Position numbers and translations under genes: made by a program | From: Phycisphaerales bacterium | GTDB lineage: Bacteria > Planctomycetota > Phycisphaerae > Phycisphaerales > UBA1924 | Direction: 5' to 3' | Assembly (NCBI GenBank): GCA_015487555.1 | Contig: WFPK01000104.1 | Span: 25,348 to 89,347 of the forward strand | DNA: 64,000 nucleotides | Shown here: one piece after another, positions 44,732 through 53,557 of the stretch | Position numbering within the stretch: position 1 is the stretch's first letter | How the letters are laid out: each line of letters begins with the position of its first letter | The notes under the pieces: model-generated | What the model saw: only the letters and a program-made list of their open reading frames with translations | What the model was told of the DNA's origin: nothing | The model's database searches: none

Positions 44732-44828
44732 GGGTGCCACGCCTTGACCGTCTTCGGCAAGGCGTGGCTTCTGAACTTTGTGAATGACCGAAGACACTGC
44801 TTGCCGAAGACGGTCAAGCAGTGGCACC
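44732..44828. repeat. Composite palindromic repeat, copy 3
   Basis: A 97-base element. The left hairpin has an 11-base stem GCCACGCCTTG/CAAGGCGTGGC around ACCGTCTTCGG. The right hairpin has a different stem, CACTGCTTG/CAAGCAGTG, around the exact reverse complement CCGAAGACGGT. The outer end GTGGCACC matches the other copies. Its last 15 bases encode the end of the minus-strand membrane protein gene. Confidence 0.88.
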
Positions 44829-46055
44829 GGGATGGGGAGCCGTTGTCTTTTTTCGCCCTGCCAGAAGCACCATCGCCCCCAGCGCCACGACCCCGACTCC
44901 GGGCACCAGCCAAATGTTCTCACGATCCATGAACCCGATCCAGAACATCGGCATGGCAATCACAATCGCGATCCATGCTGCGGCCGGGCTGATTGGTTTG
45001 TTGTCGGCTTTGAACTGAATGAATCGGTAGGTGATGAAGGTCGGGAAGACGAGGCCATAGAAGCCCATGAACGAGCGGTAGACGATCTCGCCTCCGGTGA
45101 GCGAGGCGTAGTCGGGGAGTTTCATGGCTCCAAGTCCGATGAGCCCAGCGATGAGCATGACAATGAAGAGGATCGGCTGTTTGGATTGAGCGCCGGGGAT
45201 GGTGCGGATGTGATGGAGATGCACGCGGACGGTGAAGACCCATTGTCCGAGGATATGGATCACCAGGGCGGCGCTGAGCCAAGCCGGGAGGATCATGGTG
45301 TCGGGGTAGGGCTCGCCGGTGAGTGCCCAGGCCATCACGCCGCTGTACCGGGTGGTCAGGACGATCATCAGGGCAAAGAAGAGCACGAACCCGATGGTGA
45401 ATCCGAGTCGCCCGTTGCGTTGCGAATCGAGTTCCTGTCGGGCGTGGTGGAAGGTGATGTCGAGATAGGGTGCCAGTGCAAACCCAAAGAGCATCACCGG
45501 GAGCATCCAGAGCGGCGCAATCGACCCGGCGAGGGGGGCAGCTTTGACCATTTCATCGGTCGCCAGGGCGATATCGGGGAAGATGAAGGTCGCGATGAGT
45601 GTGCTGATGCTGAATGTGAGGAGCACCGCAGCGACCCGAGGCATCCGGTTGAACCGAAGCGCCCGCTGGGAGATGATCGCAAAGGCAATCACCACGCCTG
45701 CGACGATCTGGAGGTAGGTCTTGGGCATCGGGAAGGCGATGCGGACAAAGTTCATCAGCCAGAGAATCCAGAACACATGGAACGCGAGTGTGATCGCGGA
45801 GAACCACCAGATGACTCCGGGGTGGCGTTCGACGAACCGGACTGAATCAGCCCGCGATTTGAGCACCCACCCCATCGCAGCAGCGCCGATGACATTGGGG
45901 ATGGCGAAGATGATGAACCCCATCCATCCCATATCCCGCATCAGAATCGCAGGCAAGAACATCCCGATGCACCAAGTCCACGAGCAGGCGAGATACGCGC
46001 CCCAGAGGATCGGGGATCGGGTGGTTGGAATCGCGGGGGAGTTAGTGTCACTCAT
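44814..46055 (-). CDS. Multi-spanning membrane protein of unknown function
   Basis: A 413-residue protein with about ten hydrophobic helices (for example LWGAYLACSWTWCIGMFLPAIL, VIWWFSAITLAFHVFWILWL, VIGAAAMGWVL). The start MSDTNSPAI overlaps the previous stop by 4 bases. Charged or polar motifs such as DITFHHARQELDSQ and HHIRTIPGAQ lie in loops. No family is recognised with confidence; it might be a transporter or envelope protein. Its stop codon and last four codons (Gly-Ala-Thr-Ala) lie inside dispersed repeat copy 3, so the native C-terminus may have been altered. Confidence 0.72.
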   Translation of the reverse strand: MSDTNSPAIPTTRSPILWGAYLACSWTWCIGMFLPAILMRDMGWMGFIIFAIPNVIGAAAMGWVLKSRADSVRFVERHPGVIWWFSAITLAFHVFWILWLMNFVRIAFPMPKTYLQIVAGVVIAFAIISQRALRFNRMPRVAAVLLTFSISTLIATFIFPDIALATDEMVKAAPLAGSIAPLWMLPVMLFGFALAPYLDITFHHARQELDSQRNGRLGFTIGFVLFFALMIVLTTRYSGVMAWALTGEPYPDTMILPAWLSAALVIHILGQWVFTVRVHLHHIRTIPGAQSKQPILFIVMLIAGLIGLGAMKLPDYASLTGGEIVYRSFMGFYGLVFPTFITYRFIQFKADNKPISPAAAWIAIVIAMPMFWIGFMDRENIWLVPGVGVVALGAMVLLAGRKKTTAPHPGATA

Positions 46056-46780
46056 TTGGAATTCGACCCGCGTGTTTTCTTGGCTTTGTGATGGGCTTTG
46101 GGGGTCACATGGAAGGTGGCGGTGCACCTGCCGACGCGTTTGGGCTTGGCGGGTTTATCACCAACAAGCTCGGCTTCTTCTTTGAGTTTTTTCTCGCTCA
46201 TCGGCACAAGCACCTGCACGATGTCCATGCGGATGGCGATGTTGAACTCTTCGCCGGTGGCGACGAGGGCGTTGATATCATCGAGCGGGGTCATGCGGTA
46301 TTCTGCCGGGCCATGGCATGGGCGGAGGAACTTGTATTCGAGGTGTTTGCACACCACCGTGTAGTCCCCGCCACAGACGGCGAAGACATAGTTGCCCCCG
46401 GCGATCTCGGAGTTGCCAAGCAGTGCTGCCCCGGCCATGGCGTTGTACCAGTTTTTGTTGAATCGTCGGAACGGGAGCGTCGCGCGATAGGTGCTCGCGT
46501 CGGACTGCATCGTGATCCCGGATCGGAAGGCATAGGGCAGCCAGATCATCGAGCAAATCCGGTTCCAGAAGTTGTTGCGGGTCGAGAGATTCGAGATGAA
46601 CGCTTCGGCGCGCTCGAAGAGCGTGCGTTTGGGTTTTTTGATCTTCTCAGGCTTGGCTTCACTCTTCGCATCCGCCTGCGATGACAGCTCCACTGTCTTG
46701 CCCGATGGGCGAGCTTCAGTGGGCGATTCAGTTGATTGGTCGCTCGAATCCGGGATGGGGGTGGTGGTCTTGGCGGTCAT
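46052..46780 (-). CDS. DUF4442/hotdog-like protein
   Basis: A 242-residue protein. The N-terminal 60 residues are Ser/Thr/Lys rich and probably disordered. The core (about residues 70-210) contains FWNRICSMIWLPYAFRSGI, TYRATLPFRRFNKNWYNAMAGAALLGNSEIAGG and YKFLRPCHGPAEYRM, the pattern of DUF4442 proteins, which adopt the hotdog fold of acyl-CoA thioesterases. The C-terminus is basic. The start and stop overlap both neighbours (4 bases with the membrane protein), suggesting an operon. Thioesterase activity is likely but unproven. Confidence 0.72.
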   Translation of the reverse strand: MTAKTTTPIPDSSDQSTESPTEARPSGKTVELSSQADAKSEAKPEKIKKPKRTLFERAEAFISNLSTRNNFWNRICSMIWLPYAFRSGITMQSDASTYRATLPFRRFNKNWYNAMAGAALLGNSEIAGGNYVFAVCGGDYTVVCKHLEYKFLRPCHGPAEYRMTPLDDINALVATGEEFNIAIRMDIVQVLVPMSEKKLKEEAELVGDKPAKPKRVGRCTATFHVTPKAHHKAKKTRGSNSK

Positions 46781-46825
46781 GGCTTGCAGATTGATTATAG
46801 TGCGATCATCGGGGAAACAAGCGCC

Positions 46826-47830
46826 TTATTTGACATCTTCGACAAGCGTATACCACCCCGAATCGTCGCTCTTGACCCGATAGCACGGGTTGGCGGGTTC
46901 GTGATCGAGCACCAGCATCCAATCCCGCTCGGAAGCCTCTTTGAGGAACCACCCCTTGGTCATCATCGAGGTGTAAGGCTCGACATCGTAGGAGAGCGAA
47001 TAGGCCTCGCCGCAGTGGAAGTGCGTGGGCATGACATCGGGGGTGAAGACGATTGTTCGTCCCTGGTTATCGGTGAACATGATTGCTTGCTGTCCCCAGG
47101 TGTGACCCGGGACGAGGAAGACATGGATGCCCGGGAGGACTTCGGTCAGGCGCTCTTCGAGGGGGGCTTTGGGAAGTTCGCCTTTGGAGGGCTTGCGGTT
47201 GAGCGGGAAGGGACGCTTCGAGTCGATCAGGCGCAATCGGGCTTTACCGTTGGCGAGTGGGAGTTTGTCGTCCTCGAAGGGGAGGATGTGATCGCGGTAG
47301 TAGGTTTTGGTCATCACCGCATCGTTCTTGCGCGCATCGACCCACTCTCGGCGTTGGACGATCAGCTCGGCATTGGGAAAGGTGAACTTGATTTGGGTGC
47401 AATCGCCCGATGCAGCGCCGGGTTTGGTCGCTTCCCAGTCGGCGGTTTCGCCTTGACGGGCTTTGCGGGTGAGTCCGCCGGCGTGGTCGAAATGCAGGTG
47501 CGAGACGATGGTTGCGTCGATATCGTTGACATCAACCCCGGCAGCGATGACTTCGGATTCGACGGTTCGCCCATCGAGTCCGAAGATGGTGGCCATCTTT
47601 TCCGAGAGCTTATCCCCAGTGCCCGCTTCGATGAGGTATCGGCGGGGCTTGCCCGTCGCGGGGTCGGATTCGACCGATTCGAGCAAAATGCAGTTATGCA
47701 TGAGCTTGATGCGGTTTTTTTCGTCGCATTCGATGGATCGTGACCAGATGACTTTGGGGATGACGCCGAACATGCCTCCCCCGTCGAGGAGGAACTGCCC
47801 GGCGCGAAGAAGTGTCCATGTGTATTGCAT
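46826..47830 (-). CDS. Metallo-beta-lactamase-fold hydrolase
   Basis: A 334-residue protein. The start MQYTWTLL near 47830 is chosen for domain fit; a longer start at 47962 adds 44 unlikely residues and no ribosome site supports either. The metal-binding motif SHLHFDHAGG (H-x-H-x-D-H) is at about residue 115, with further ligands expected in GHTWGQQ and VLDHEP. An internal segment with IVQRREWVDARKNDAVM resembles the lactonase/AHL-like subgroup, whose members also carry a Tyr near the active site. Substrate unknown. Divergent from the flavoprotein gene. Confidence 0.82.
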   Translation of the reverse strand: MQYTWTLLRAGQFLLDGGGMFGVIPKVIWSRSIECDEKNRIKLMHNCILLESVESDPATGKPRRYLIEAGTGDKLSEKMATIFGLDGRTVESEVIAAGVDVNDIDATIVSHLHFDHAGGLTRKARQGETADWEATKPGAASGDCTQIKFTFPNAELIVQRREWVDARKNDAVMTKTYYRDHILPFEDDKLPLANGKARLRLIDSKRPFPLNRKPSKGELPKAPLEERLTEVLPGIHVFLVPGHTWGQQAIMFTDNQGRTIVFTPDVMPTHFHCGEAYSLSYDVEPYTSMMTKGWFLKEASERDWMLVLDHEPANPCYRVKSDDSGWYTLVEDVK

Positions 47831-47937
47831 GAGAGGAGGGTAGGTCTGAGGCCGGGCGGATTCAGATTTCTGGCTGGTTAGTGATTGCGAAAGATACTCA
47901 AATCTGCCATACTGCCCTTTCGAAGGGGTTCGGACAA

Positions 47938-49728
47938 ATGAATACGCAGGCAAATCGTACAAGAGATATCGCGGTCGATGTGGTTATTGTTGGTGGCGGG
48001 CCGGCAGGTTCGACCGCGGGGTGCTTGCTCAAGAAATACATGCCCAATCTGAGCGTGCTCATTCTTGAGAAGGAACTCTTCCCACGCGATCATGTCGGCG
48101 AGAGTCAGCTGCCGATGATCGGGCGGGTGCTTCAGGAGATGGGGTGTTGGGAGAAGTGTGAAGCTGCGGGGTTTCCGATCAAGGTCGGGGCGACCTATCG
48201 GTGGGGCAACTCGGACAAGCTTTGGGACTTTAACTTCGTTGATCCTGAGCAAGTCGAAGAGCTCACTCGCCCGGGAGTTTACTCCGGCCCGCGCGTTTCG
48301 ACCGCGTGGCAGGTGGATCGGTCGATTTATGACCAGATTCTGCTCGATCATGCTCAAGAGATGGGGTGTGATGTCCGTCAGCAGTCACAGGTGACGAAAA
48401 CGGTGCTCGATGATTCGGATTCGGATCGGATCGAGTATCTGGAGATCAAGCCGGTGGAAGGCGAGTCTTATACTGTTCGGGGGAAGTACTATATTGATGC
48501 ATCGGGTGGGATTGGTGTTTTGCGCAAGGCGTTGGGCGTGGGCGTGCACTGTCCGACGACTTTGCAGAATGTGGCGTTCTGGGATTATTGGGAGAATGCG
48601 GAGTGGGCGGTGGAGATTGGCGTCGGTGGCACGCGTGTGCAGGTGCTTTCGATCGGGTCGGGGTGGTTATGGTTTATTCCCCTCGGGCCTACGCGCACGA
48701 GCATTGGGTTTGTGTGTCCTGCGTCGTATTATAAGGGGTCTGGCAAATCACCCGAAGCGATGTATCGGTGGGCGATCGAGCAGGAGCCTCGGGTTCGGGA
48801 GCTGACCAAGAACGCGACCCAGCGAGGCAAGATCGAAGGCACGAAGGATTGGTCGTTCCTTGCGGATCGACTTGCGGGGAAGAACTGGTTATTGGCAGGC
48901 GAGAGCGCGGGGTTTGCCGATCCGATCCTGGCGGGGGGGTTGATGCTTACGCAGACCGGTGCTCGCCATGCTGCGTATACGATTCTTGAGCTCGAACGCA
49001 AACGCCATGATCCCAAGTGGCTCACTACGCATTATGATCTGACACAGAAACGCCGAATGAAGCAGCATATCCGGTTCGCGGATTTCTGGTACGCAGGCAA
49101 TGGGCAGTTTACCGATCTCGAAGAGCATTCAGCGAGGATTGCGAAGGATGCGGGGATCAACATGCGTCCCAAGGAGGCTTTTCGCTGGCTCTCGACGGGC
49201 GGGTTCGCCGACGATGCTCAAGGGGCGGTTGGGATCGGTGGTGTGGACCTGGGCGGGGTCAAGGCGCTCGCTGCCCGATTCGGCGGCAAGGATGAGCTGG
49301 GATGGGAGCTGAGCAAGTACAACAGTTTCAAGCTCCAGCTCAAAGGCGCGAAGAAGATCGCTACGCCTTATCTTCAGGGTGGGCAGATCGTTCCCGCGAT
49401 GAGCTTCGAGCGGGGTGGTCGGTTGCTCCCGTCGTACGGCATGTTCAATATCGTGCTCAATGTGTTGGGGCGCCAGACCGAGCTCAAAGAGATTATGGAT
49501 GATCTAAAATCCACCTGCAAGAAAAAGTACGGCATCCACGCCCCGCTGCAAGAGATGATCTGTATTCAGGTGCTCGAATCCATGGTCGCAGACGGGTGGG
49601 TCGTCGGGAAGATCAACAAAAAACGCCCGATGATGAACTTTTCGAGCTCGGCGATCAGCGGCAACTTCGCTGCCAACGAAGACGAGCTCACCAGACGGAT
49701 CGAATCGGCAGCAGCGGGTGATGTCTAA
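47938..49728 (+). CDS. Flavin-dependent halogenase-like oxidoreductase
   Basis: A 596-residue flavoprotein. The start at 47938 follows AAGGGG; an upstream in-frame start is not supported. The FAD-binding GGGPAGSTAG lies at residues 19-28, with GESQLPMIGRVLQEMG further on. Lys82 in IKVGATYRWGN could match the catalytic lysine of halogenases. The motif WLWFIP at 243-248 fits the WxWxIP signature of flavin-dependent halogenases. The C-terminal region (about 400-590) is not typical of tryptophan halogenases. It could instead be a geranylgeranyl-reductase-like or other class of flavin hydroxylase. Halogenase is the best single guess. Confidence 0.72.
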   Translation: MNTQANRTRDIAVDVVIVGGGPAGSTAGCLLKKYMPNLSVLILEKELFPRDHVGESQLPMIGRVLQEMGCWEKCEAAGFPIKVGATYRWGNSDKLWDFNFVDPEQVEELTRPGVYSGPRVSTAWQVDRSIYDQILLDHAQEMGCDVRQQSQVTKTVLDDSDSDRIEYLEIKPVEGESYTVRGKYYIDASGGIGVLRKALGVGVHCPTTLQNVAFWDYWENAEWAVEIGVGGTRVQVLSIGSGWLWFIPLGPTRTSIGFVCPASYYKGSGKSPEAMYRWAIEQEPRVRELTKNATQRGKIEGTKDWSFLADRLAGKNWLLAGESAGFADPILAGGLMLTQTGARHAAYTILELERKRHDPKWLTTHYDLTQKRRMKQHIRFADFWYAGNGQFTDLEEHSARIAKDAGINMRPKEAFRWLSTGGFADDAQGAVGIGGVDLGGVKALAARFGGKDELGWELSKYNSFKLQLKGAKKIATPYLQGGQIVPAMSFERGGRLLPSYGMFNIVLNVLGRQTELKEIMDDLKSTCKKKYGIHAPLQEMICIQVLESMVADGWVVGKINKKRPMMNFSSSAISGNFAANEDELTRRIESAAAGDV

Positions 49729-49762
49729 GCGTGATGTCTACGATAGGGCAATGGAGAAAACA

Positions 49763-50515
49763 ATGCGTCAACTGATCCTGTGTGTGCCCGTTCTGATCTT
49801 GGGGTTTGGCCTTGGTGGATGCGATGCCAAGAAGCAGGAGGATCAGACGGTGGTCGAACAGGTCGCCAGCGATGCCCAGGCTATTCAGGATGAGTTCGAT
49901 GCGCAGATGCGTGAGCAGCTTGAATCTGGTGAGGGGATTTCGCCTGATGTTGGGCATGTGGAAAATATGGCGAGCATCATCGAAGAGGCTGCTGAGCAAT
50001 CATCGTCAGAGCAGGCCCAGGCATTGCGCGATCAGGCCCAGTCGCTTCGGAAGGTGCAGGCGTTGATTGCGCCGTATCAAGAAGCCCTCGCCGAGTTTGC
50101 CGAGCTTGGTGGGCTCGATGCTTCGACGATCTATGAGCTCGAAGGGTTCGATCGCCGACTCGAGCTCGTCGAGCTGCTCGATGCCTTGAACAACAAGATG
50201 GACGATGAGCTCCCCGCCCTGATCCGCGAGATTGACGAGAACTCGGGGAGCGTTGAACTCGATATGAAGATCGGGCTGATCGAGCAGATCCGTAAGACGG
50301 ATCGTGAGATGTACGCCAACATGAGGGGGTACCTGACGATTCTTCAGCAGACATGGGATCAGTACGGCGTCGATGATGCCGGGTCGATCATGTTCAGCCC
50401 CGAGGTGGATGACGAGTTGGTTGAAGCGTTCAATGTGTATGCCCAGGCGATACAAAGAATAACTGCCGAGCAGGCGAGACTCCAAAGAGCACTCATCGAG
50501 CTCGGCAGCCCATGA
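49763..50515 (+). CDS. Helical lipoprotein of unknown function
   Basis: A 250-residue predicted lipoprotein. The start at 49763 is preferred because GGAGA lies 5 bases upstream and it gives a signal ending in the lipobox GLGGC near residue 20. The remainder is rich in Glu, Gln and Ala and probably helical with coiled-coil segments (VVEQVASDAQAIQDEFDAQM, QAQALRDQAQSLRKVQALIAPY). It follows the halogenase-like gene on the same strand. The role is unknown; it may be an envelope or assembly-associated protein. Confidence 0.68.
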   Translation: MRQLILCVPVLILGFGLGGCDAKKQEDQTVVEQVASDAQAIQDEFDAQMREQLESGEGISPDVGHVENMASIIEEAAEQSSSEQAQALRDQAQSLRKVQALIAPYQEALAEFAELGGLDASTIYELEGFDRRLELVELLDALNNKMDDELPALIREIDENSGSVELDMKIGLIEQIRKTDREMYANMRGYLTILQQTWDQYGVDDAGSIMFSPEVDDELVEAFNVYAQAIQRITAEQARLQRALIELGSP

Positions 50516-50549
50516 TTGTGATCGAGCTGTTTGCCAAACGGTCTGCTGC

Positions 50550-51587
50550 TTAGAGCCCGTCTTTTTCGCCCATCATCTTGAGCATGTCGATGCACCGGTG
50601 GGAATACCCGGCTTCATTGTCATACCACGAGACGATCTTGAAGAAGTTGGCGTTGAGTTCGATGCCTGCGCCCGCGTCGTAGATCGACGAGTGCGGATCG
50701 CCAATAAAATCGGCGGAGACGACATCTTCTTCGGTATATCCAAGCACGCCCTTCATCGGCCCATCGGCAGCAGCCTTCATCGCGGCGTTGATCTCGGCGA
50801 GGGTCGTTGCCTTCTCGGTGCGGAAGGTGAGATCAACACATGAGACATCGGCGGTGGGCACACGGAAGGCCATCCCGGTGAGCTTGCCGACGGTTGCGGG
50901 CAGGCAGAGCCCGACAGCTTTGGCAGCGCCGGTCGATGAGGGGATGATGTTCATGTAGGCGTTGCGTCCGCCTCGCCAATCTTTCTTGGATGGACCGTCT
51001 TGGGTTGGTTGTGTCGCGGTGGCGGCGTGGATGGTGGTCATCAAGCCTTCGACCATGCCGAAGTTGTCGAGGATCACCTTGGTGATCGGTGCCAGGCAGT
51101 TGGTGGTGCATGAGGCGTTGGAGATGATGTGGTCACTCGCGGGGTCATACTGGGCGCAGTTGACCTTATGGACGAGGGTTTTGACCGCATCGGGGGTTTT
51201 GGTCGGGGCCGAGAGCAGGACGCGCTTGCATCCGTTGTTGTCGATGTGTTTTTGGGCATCGTCGGCAGCGGTGAAGAACCCGGTGGATTCGAGGACATAA
51301 TCGACGCCCATATCGCCCCAGGGGAGCTTGGCGGGGTCGCGTTCGGCGGTGGTTTTGGTGACTTGCCCGTTGACGGTGAAGGAGTTTTCGGTTGCGGCGA
51401 TTTCGGCGGGCTTGGCGTCGATGAGGAATCGCCCGTGCATGGTGTCGTATTTGAGGAGGTAGGCGAGGTTGTCTGCGGGCACAAGGTCATTGATGGCAAC
51501 GACTTCGATTCCCGGGGTGTTGGCGGCGATGCGATAGACCAAGCGTCCGATGCGTCCAAAGCCATTGATTCCGATTTTGATGCTCAT
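50550..51587 (-). CDS. gapA: Glyceraldehyde-3-phosphate dehydrogenase, type I
   Basis: A 345-residue GAPDH of glycolysis. It has the NAD-binding start [17 protein letters not shown], the catalytic Cys160 in [16 protein letters not shown], and later [19 protein letters not shown] and [12 protein letters not shown]. Length and motifs are standard, with an intact active-site region. It ends near the convergent lipoprotein gene. The oxidising direction and cofactor (NAD or NADP) cannot be told here, although Asp34 in AINDL, C-terminal to the first beta strand, favours NAD. Confidence 0.97.
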   Translation of the reverse strand: MSIKIGINGFGRIGRLVYRIAANTPGIEVVAINDLVPADNLAYLLKYDTMHGRFLIDAKPAEIAATENSFTVNGQVTKTTAERDPAKLPWGDMGVDYVLESTGFFTAADDAQKHIDNNGCKRVLLSAPTKTPDAVKTLVHKVNCAQYDPASDHIISNASCTTNCLAPITKVILDNFGMVEGLMTTIHAATATQPTQDGPSKKDWRGGRNAYMNIIPSSTGAAKAVGLCLPATVGKLTGMAFRVPTADVSCVDLTFRTEKATTLAEINAAMKAAADGPMKGVLGYTEEDVVSADFIGDPHSSIYDAGAGIELNANFFKIVSWYDNEAGYSHRCIDMLKMMGEKDGL

Positions 51588-51685
51588 GCTGTGATTCCGT
51601 TCTGCTTGTAAACTGGGCCTGCGATTGTTGATCGGAGGCAGTGAATGTTTCTGAGCGCACTATAGGTCGGTGCGATAGTGAGTTC

Positions 51686-53557
51686 TCAATGATGCTCGTC
51701 GATATCCGAAAGCACGCTCGGCGGAAAGGCGGCCCGGAGCGCATTGCCCACCGCGAAGACATCAATGACCTCTTGCGAGACCGCCCCCCAGACGGGCGAC
51801 AAAATCCCCATCGCCGCGAGGATCATCCCGATGATGCTCAGCGCCATGCCTCCGACGGCCGATTGCAACGCGATGCGGCGCATGTGGCGGGCGATGTGGA
51901 AAAACTCATCGACGCGTTCGAGCGAGGAGTCCATGATGACCACGCCAGCCGCTTCGGTGGTGATGTCCGATGCCTGCCCGAAGGCGATCCCGACGGTCGC
52001 CAAGGTCAATGCCGGGGCGTCGTTGATGCCGTCGCCGACGAAGCAGGTCTTCGCCGATTCGGATTCTTTGCGGACAATCTCGACCTTCTGCTCGGGTGTC
52101 TGCTCGGCGTGGATTTCGGTGATGCCGACCTGCTCGGCGAGGTATTCGACCTCGGAGCGTCGATCGCCTGAGACGAGCATGACTTTTTCGTAGTGGTGCT
52201 TGGATTGGAGATGGCGGATGAAGAGCTCGCCCTCTTTGCGGGGTTCATCACGGAACTGGACGGTCCCGGCGTACCTGCCATCGACAACGACGACACATTC
52301 AAGCCCGGCAGTCTGCTCGGGGAGTTGCTTGGCGCCCTCGGGGTCGATTTGGGCGAGGGTTTTTCGGGAGGTGATGAGGACTTGGGTGTTGTCGATGGTG
52401 CCGGTGAGCCCTTCGCCGGGTTTTTCGGAGACTTGGGTTGGTTCGAGGATTGAAGCGCCAGCCCGTTCGCCTTCGCTCACGATCGCGTCGGCGAGGGGAT
52501 GCTTGGAGTAGCGTTCGAGTGAGACAATTTGTGAGAGCAGTTTGCATTTGTCGGTCCCCGGCGCGGTGATGATCTGCGTGACGGCCGGTGTGCCATAGGT
52601 CAAAGTGCCGGTCTTGTCGAAGATGATGGTCTTGCAGGTGTCGATGGTTTCGAGCGCACCGGGGTCCTTGATGATGATCCCTCGTTTGGCACACGACGAA
52701 ATCGACCCGATGATCGCGACAGGAATACCGATCAACAGCGGGCAAGGCGTTGCCACAACCAGCACGGCGAGGAACCGGGTGGGATCGCCCGAGATCAACC
52801 AGGCGAAGAGGGCGAGTGTGACCGCCAGGGGCGTGTAGTAGGCGCCGAGTTGATCGCCGAGCCTGCGCATCTGAGGCTTTTGCTGCTCGGTTTCGATCAT
52901 GACCTGCATGATTTTGGCGTACCGAGAATCGTGTGCCGGTTTGGTTGCTTCGATGGTGATGGCGGACTCGCCGTTGATTGCGCCTGAGAAGACAGACGAT
53001 CCCGGCGCTTTGGACATCATGTAGGGCTCGCCGGTGAGGTAGGATTCGTCCATCACGCCGTGCCCATCGACAACGATGCCATCGACGGGTGAGGTTTCGT
53101 GGGGGAAGATCGTGACATGATCGCCGACTTTGACCTCATCGAGGGGTACATCGGTGAGTGTGCCATCGACTTTGATATGGGCGATCGAAGGCATGCGTTT
53201 GGCGAGCGCTTTGAGCACGCTCGACGCGTTGGCGACCGCGTATTCTTCGAGCGCCTCGCCGCCTGAGAGCATCAGGACAACGATCGAGCCGGCGAGGTAT
53301 TCATCGAGGAGGATCGCGGTGACGATCGAGATGCCGGCGAGCAGATCGGACCCGAACTCTTTGCGGAAGGCTTTGGCGCCGAGCTCGATGACCAGAGGCG
53401 TGCCGCCGACGAACAGGCAGATCAATAGGGGGAGGGTGTAGGTAAACTCGGAGGCGTCGGTGCCAAAGCGGAGGATCAGATGCGCTGCGATGGTGAGGAT
53501 CGCCAGGACAGCGATGCTGATCTCGCGTGTGTTCCAGATGCGTTTGAGGATTGCCAC
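51686..53557 (-). CDS. Heavy-metal P-type ATPase (P1B) with TPCP motif
   Basis: A 623-residue cation-exporting ATPase with the phosphorylation site DKTGTLT at Asp314, TGEP at about 175-178, and GDGINDAPAL in the hinge. The membrane metal-site motif is ATPCPLLIG (270-273) rather than the common CPC or SPC. No N-terminal CxxC metal-binding domain is present. This fits a smaller P1B subgroup. The transported ion is unclear. The start is GTG immediately after the pyrC stop, with pyrC's end supplying GGAGG, so it is translated as part of that operon. Confidence 0.93.
   Translation of the reverse strand: MAILKRIWNTREISIAVLAILTIAAHLILRFGTDASEFTYTLPLLICLFVGGTPLVIELGAKAFRKEFGSDLLAGISIVTAILLDEYLAGSIVVLMLSGGEALEEYAVANASSVLKALAKRMPSIAHIKVDGTLTDVPLDEVKVGDHVTIFPHETSPVDGIVVDGHGVMDESYLTGEPYMMSKAPGSSVFSGAINGESAITIEATKPAHDSRYAKIMQVMIETEQQKPQMRRLGDQLGAYYTPLAVTLALFAWLISGDPTRFLAVLVVATPCPLLIGIPVAIIGSISSCAKRGIIIKDPGALETIDTCKTIIFDKTGTLTYGTPAVTQIITAPGTDKCKLLSQIVSLERYSKHPLADAIVSEGERAGASILEPTQVSEKPGEGLTGTIDNTQVLITSRKTLAQIDPEGAKQLPEQTAGLECVVVVDGRYAGTVQFRDEPRKEGELFIRHLQSKHHYEKVMLVSGDRRSEVEYLAEQVGITEIHAEQTPEQKVEIVRKESESAKTCFVGDGINDAPALTLATVGIAFGQASDITTEAAGVVIMDSSLERVDEFFHIARHMRRIALQSAVGGMALSIIGMILAAMGILSPVWGAVSQEVIDVFAVGNALRAAFPPSVLSDIDEHH

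Noticed and set aside
44784..45845. Plus-strand open frame of 353 codons opposite the membrane protein
   Set aside because: Asp/Gly/Glu/His rich shadow frame; the minus strand encodes a typical multi-helix membrane protein with a coupled start.
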